DNA of 64,000 bases, from assembly GCA_001695595.3 (NCBI GenBank), contig MBPM02000047.1:62001-126000 (forward strand). The letters are read 5' to 3'. Source of the stretch: Plasmopara viticola (lineage: Eukaryota > Oomycota > Peronosporomycetes > Peronosporales > Peronosporaceae). Of the stretch, positions 63,501 to 64,000 are shown in pieces. Made by a program: the position numbers and the translations under genes. Position 1 is the stretch's first letter. Every line of letters begins with the position of its first letter. Below the pieces are notes generated by a model, which was given only the letters and a program-made list of their open reading frames with translations, was not told the DNA's origin and searched no databases.

Positions 63501-64000
63501 AGGTGATAGCAACGAGTTCAATTTCAAAGGCTCTTGTTGCATAGCTCCCCCACTTGATGGCTGCTTTTTCTTTGGCTGAATCGTCAAATGATTCATCAAA
63601 TTTTGCACCAATTCTTCCGGGTATACCTGCAGACAAGAGAAAGCATTGAGTCGGTCCAAAAATGGCACCATTTTCTCCGTAAAGTCTCCATGACAGACTG
63701 AAAATAAATCTCGCTTGAAAGATTTCGGTGTCGACTTGGAAATTAAGAGTGCATCTGCACACACTTGTTCCAGTTCATCACGTGACGAAAAGGTGAGGGA
63801 ACTTAGCACTTGGGGCAACATAGCAACGTCAGCTTGAATGATCGTTTCCCGGTGTGCAACAACTAATGCGTATGCCACAAAATGCGGGAGATCTGAATCT
63901 TTCTCCAACAGAAAAAAATCCCAGAGATAAAATACGTACTCGGGTGGCAACGAGCGTGCAAACAACGTGATAAACCATGGCGTCACATAAAGTTCGGGTG
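60561..64000 (-). CDS. TBC - rhodanese - PDZ - FN3 protein, 5' end outside the window
   Basis: The frame is open to the right edge, so the N terminus is missing; at least 1,145 residues are visible. Numbering from 63986: residues 1-65 are the C-terminal part of a TBC (Rab-GAP) domain (TPWFITLFARSLPPEYVFYL, then WDFFLLEKDSD); the Arg and Gln fingers would lie off the edge. A rhodanese-like domain follows at about 181-380 (KFILLDCRPAGEYRKSH...SRLDGGFDML). TBC then rhodanese is the order seen in TBCK. Then a PDZ domain at about 550-640 (GPIGILFQKS...SGDLLVAVNGVSLEKV), a first FN3 domain at about 655-770 (WDNMAV...ESLAFRVRCGNGQQWGPYS), a unique segment, and a second FN3 at about 980-1085 (VVVTWDPVKDVDVTKYQIQY, PNTPYHFRIRSGTNDN). 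Likely a membrane-traffic regulator acting on a Rab GTPase (inference). Confidence 0.87.
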   Translation of the reverse strand, partial: PELYVTPWFITLFARSLPPEYVFYLWDFFLLEKDSDLPHFVAYALVVAHRETIIQADVAMLPQVLSSLTFSSRDELEQVCADALLISKSTPKSFKRDLFSVCHGDFTEKMVPFLDRLNAFSCLQVYPEELVQNLMNHLTIQPKKKQPSSGGAMQQEPLKLNSLLSPMGDQDYSNSSGNDDEDEAKAIKFILLDCRPAGEYRKSHLSLSHHIDPSIMERPDALDRLMTGFACMKGCHFCFVGPSVDSLSVSSKSLSKKTGLNPITRLTSVMSNDKSAREPNQKIHTVHGAAEKTRGVSLLTSPLRGPVGFGELGALSSKFSSLEASLFHAEHVSVTRIVLMFLQKGFKYVSRLDGGFDMLEKSIQTMDMFAQEQLLVSSPFPVLFPEPVMDSTDSVRNTTTGGFNLLTRIGLNKLRSPSQDEPATGGEFSTCSEGSGLKSGRSKLSTPVVLSAFNSNKSSKNAKDGTSKPQISSSGAVSALSQRLTLMKAAGRDAVPSSSNFTGRENKDASAKSIDSADESPFASEEGWVDVRVQKSSKPEENEFTMTDVELQSGPIGILFQKSRTSKSFQAVVDSVVPDTQASASGLINSGDLLVAVNGVSLEKVPFLEVIDRIIEASRPVMLRFLAPATTIREKAHDVATIPPLAPSLVCATRHSLCITWDNMAVPVTSASVARYQVQFAKQSGDEETCWLPVAMKQEGTRAEVDTTGITDQTNGTMVGLEPDESLAFRVRCGNGQQWGPYSLPSGYMKTLKIDSSSSVSETITPTSITRQDLFTAIFLPGVCPKYVERGHFFYRVLLPLQARRRPDFYAEKLSIVLEKGFVIRGLERLVCPGTNQVFVRLDETNDIVNQDELNEQAHELNFLRNEHWEANNDTTGIWAFENTPNGDVVLERLSGAPEDAVAPSFRHQAKSLVQSFLHSSGLSQSNSTGNVSRGDNTGFKSAGSINLKTPFTASDSKDSKAGLSTHAPIAPHDIQAFATSSSEVVVTWDPVKDVDVTKYQIQYVKDRLAAMWWTVKPDIAGDTLKSSVSGLQPNTPYHFRIRSGTNDNKWSPYSEPSKRCCTLQSGNNSANNSSSEDDDKVSVSQGSSSSIEPTLLEMTSRPPACESAPMRTGSTILDKTVAVALRLKRHSNNPQMTIHLDGTA

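Noticed and set aside
1..64000. CRISPR arrays, rRNA, prokaryotic operons or defence systems
   Set aside because: The sequence is eukaryotic with spliceosomal introns; no regularly spaced repeats or rRNA-like blocks were seen.

Overview
The window is nuclear DNA from an oomycete, most likely a Peronosporales species (Phytophthora or a downy mildew). Genes lie on both strands, with short GT-AG introns of about 42-90 nt, and there are Copia-type retrotransposons and SINE-like retroposons. Typical eukaryotic proteins are present (SNARE, Arp2/3, HDAC, PHD fingers), and one stramenopile-style multidomain protein fuses ankyrin repeats to TOG-like repeats. The species call is inference; the eukaryotic, intron-bearing nature is seen directly. 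I joined exons by hand and tested them by reading phase and by fit to known families.

Layout. 0.4-1.6 kb: Qa-SNARE of the syntaxin-16/Tlg2 type in four exons. 3.0-3.3 kb: SINE-like copy 1. 3.7-4.7 kb: two small hypothetical genes, tail to tail. 5.0-7.9 kb: ARPC2 (seven exons) divergent from a PH-domain membrane protein, with 120 bp between starts. 8.0-10.5 kb: rhodanese/dual-specificity phosphatase/FYVE-like protein. 12.3-12.85 kb: small spliced hypothetical gene. 12.9-24 kb: gene-poor, with SINE-like copy 2 and a decayed Copia element (18.5-22.9 kb). 24.1-26.0 kb: dihydroxy-acid dehydratase. 26.7-28.5 kb: homogentisate 1,2-dioxygenase in nine exons. 30.0-34.4 kb: protein with three PHD-extended-PHD cassettes. 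34.4-39.6 kb: gene-poor, ending in SINE-like copy 3. 39.65-42.2 kb: glucose-6-phosphate isomerase and a methyltransferase. 43.2-48.1 kb: one two-exon gene coding for ankyrin plus TOG-like repeats. 49.4-50.4 kb: poorly resolved WW-domain gene. 51.0-53.6 kb: CFDP1/SWC5-like gene convergent with a class I HDAC. 54.3-57.3 kb: a second, more decayed Copia-like element. 57.8-60.1 kb: DUF455-glycosyltransferase fusion. 60.6-64.0 kb: TBC-rhodanese-PDZ-FN3 protein running off the right edge.

How the genes relate. There are no operons. The genes are housekeeping and regulatory: actin nucleation and trafficking (ARPC2, syntaxin, PH protein, TBC protein), chromatin (PHD protein, HDAC, CFDP1) and metabolism (BCAA synthesis, tyrosine catabolism, glycolysis). 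I found no prokaryotic-type defence system, CRISPR array, rRNA or convincing tRNA. The most unusual content is a SINE-like family with clear target-site duplications and several uncommon domain fusions.
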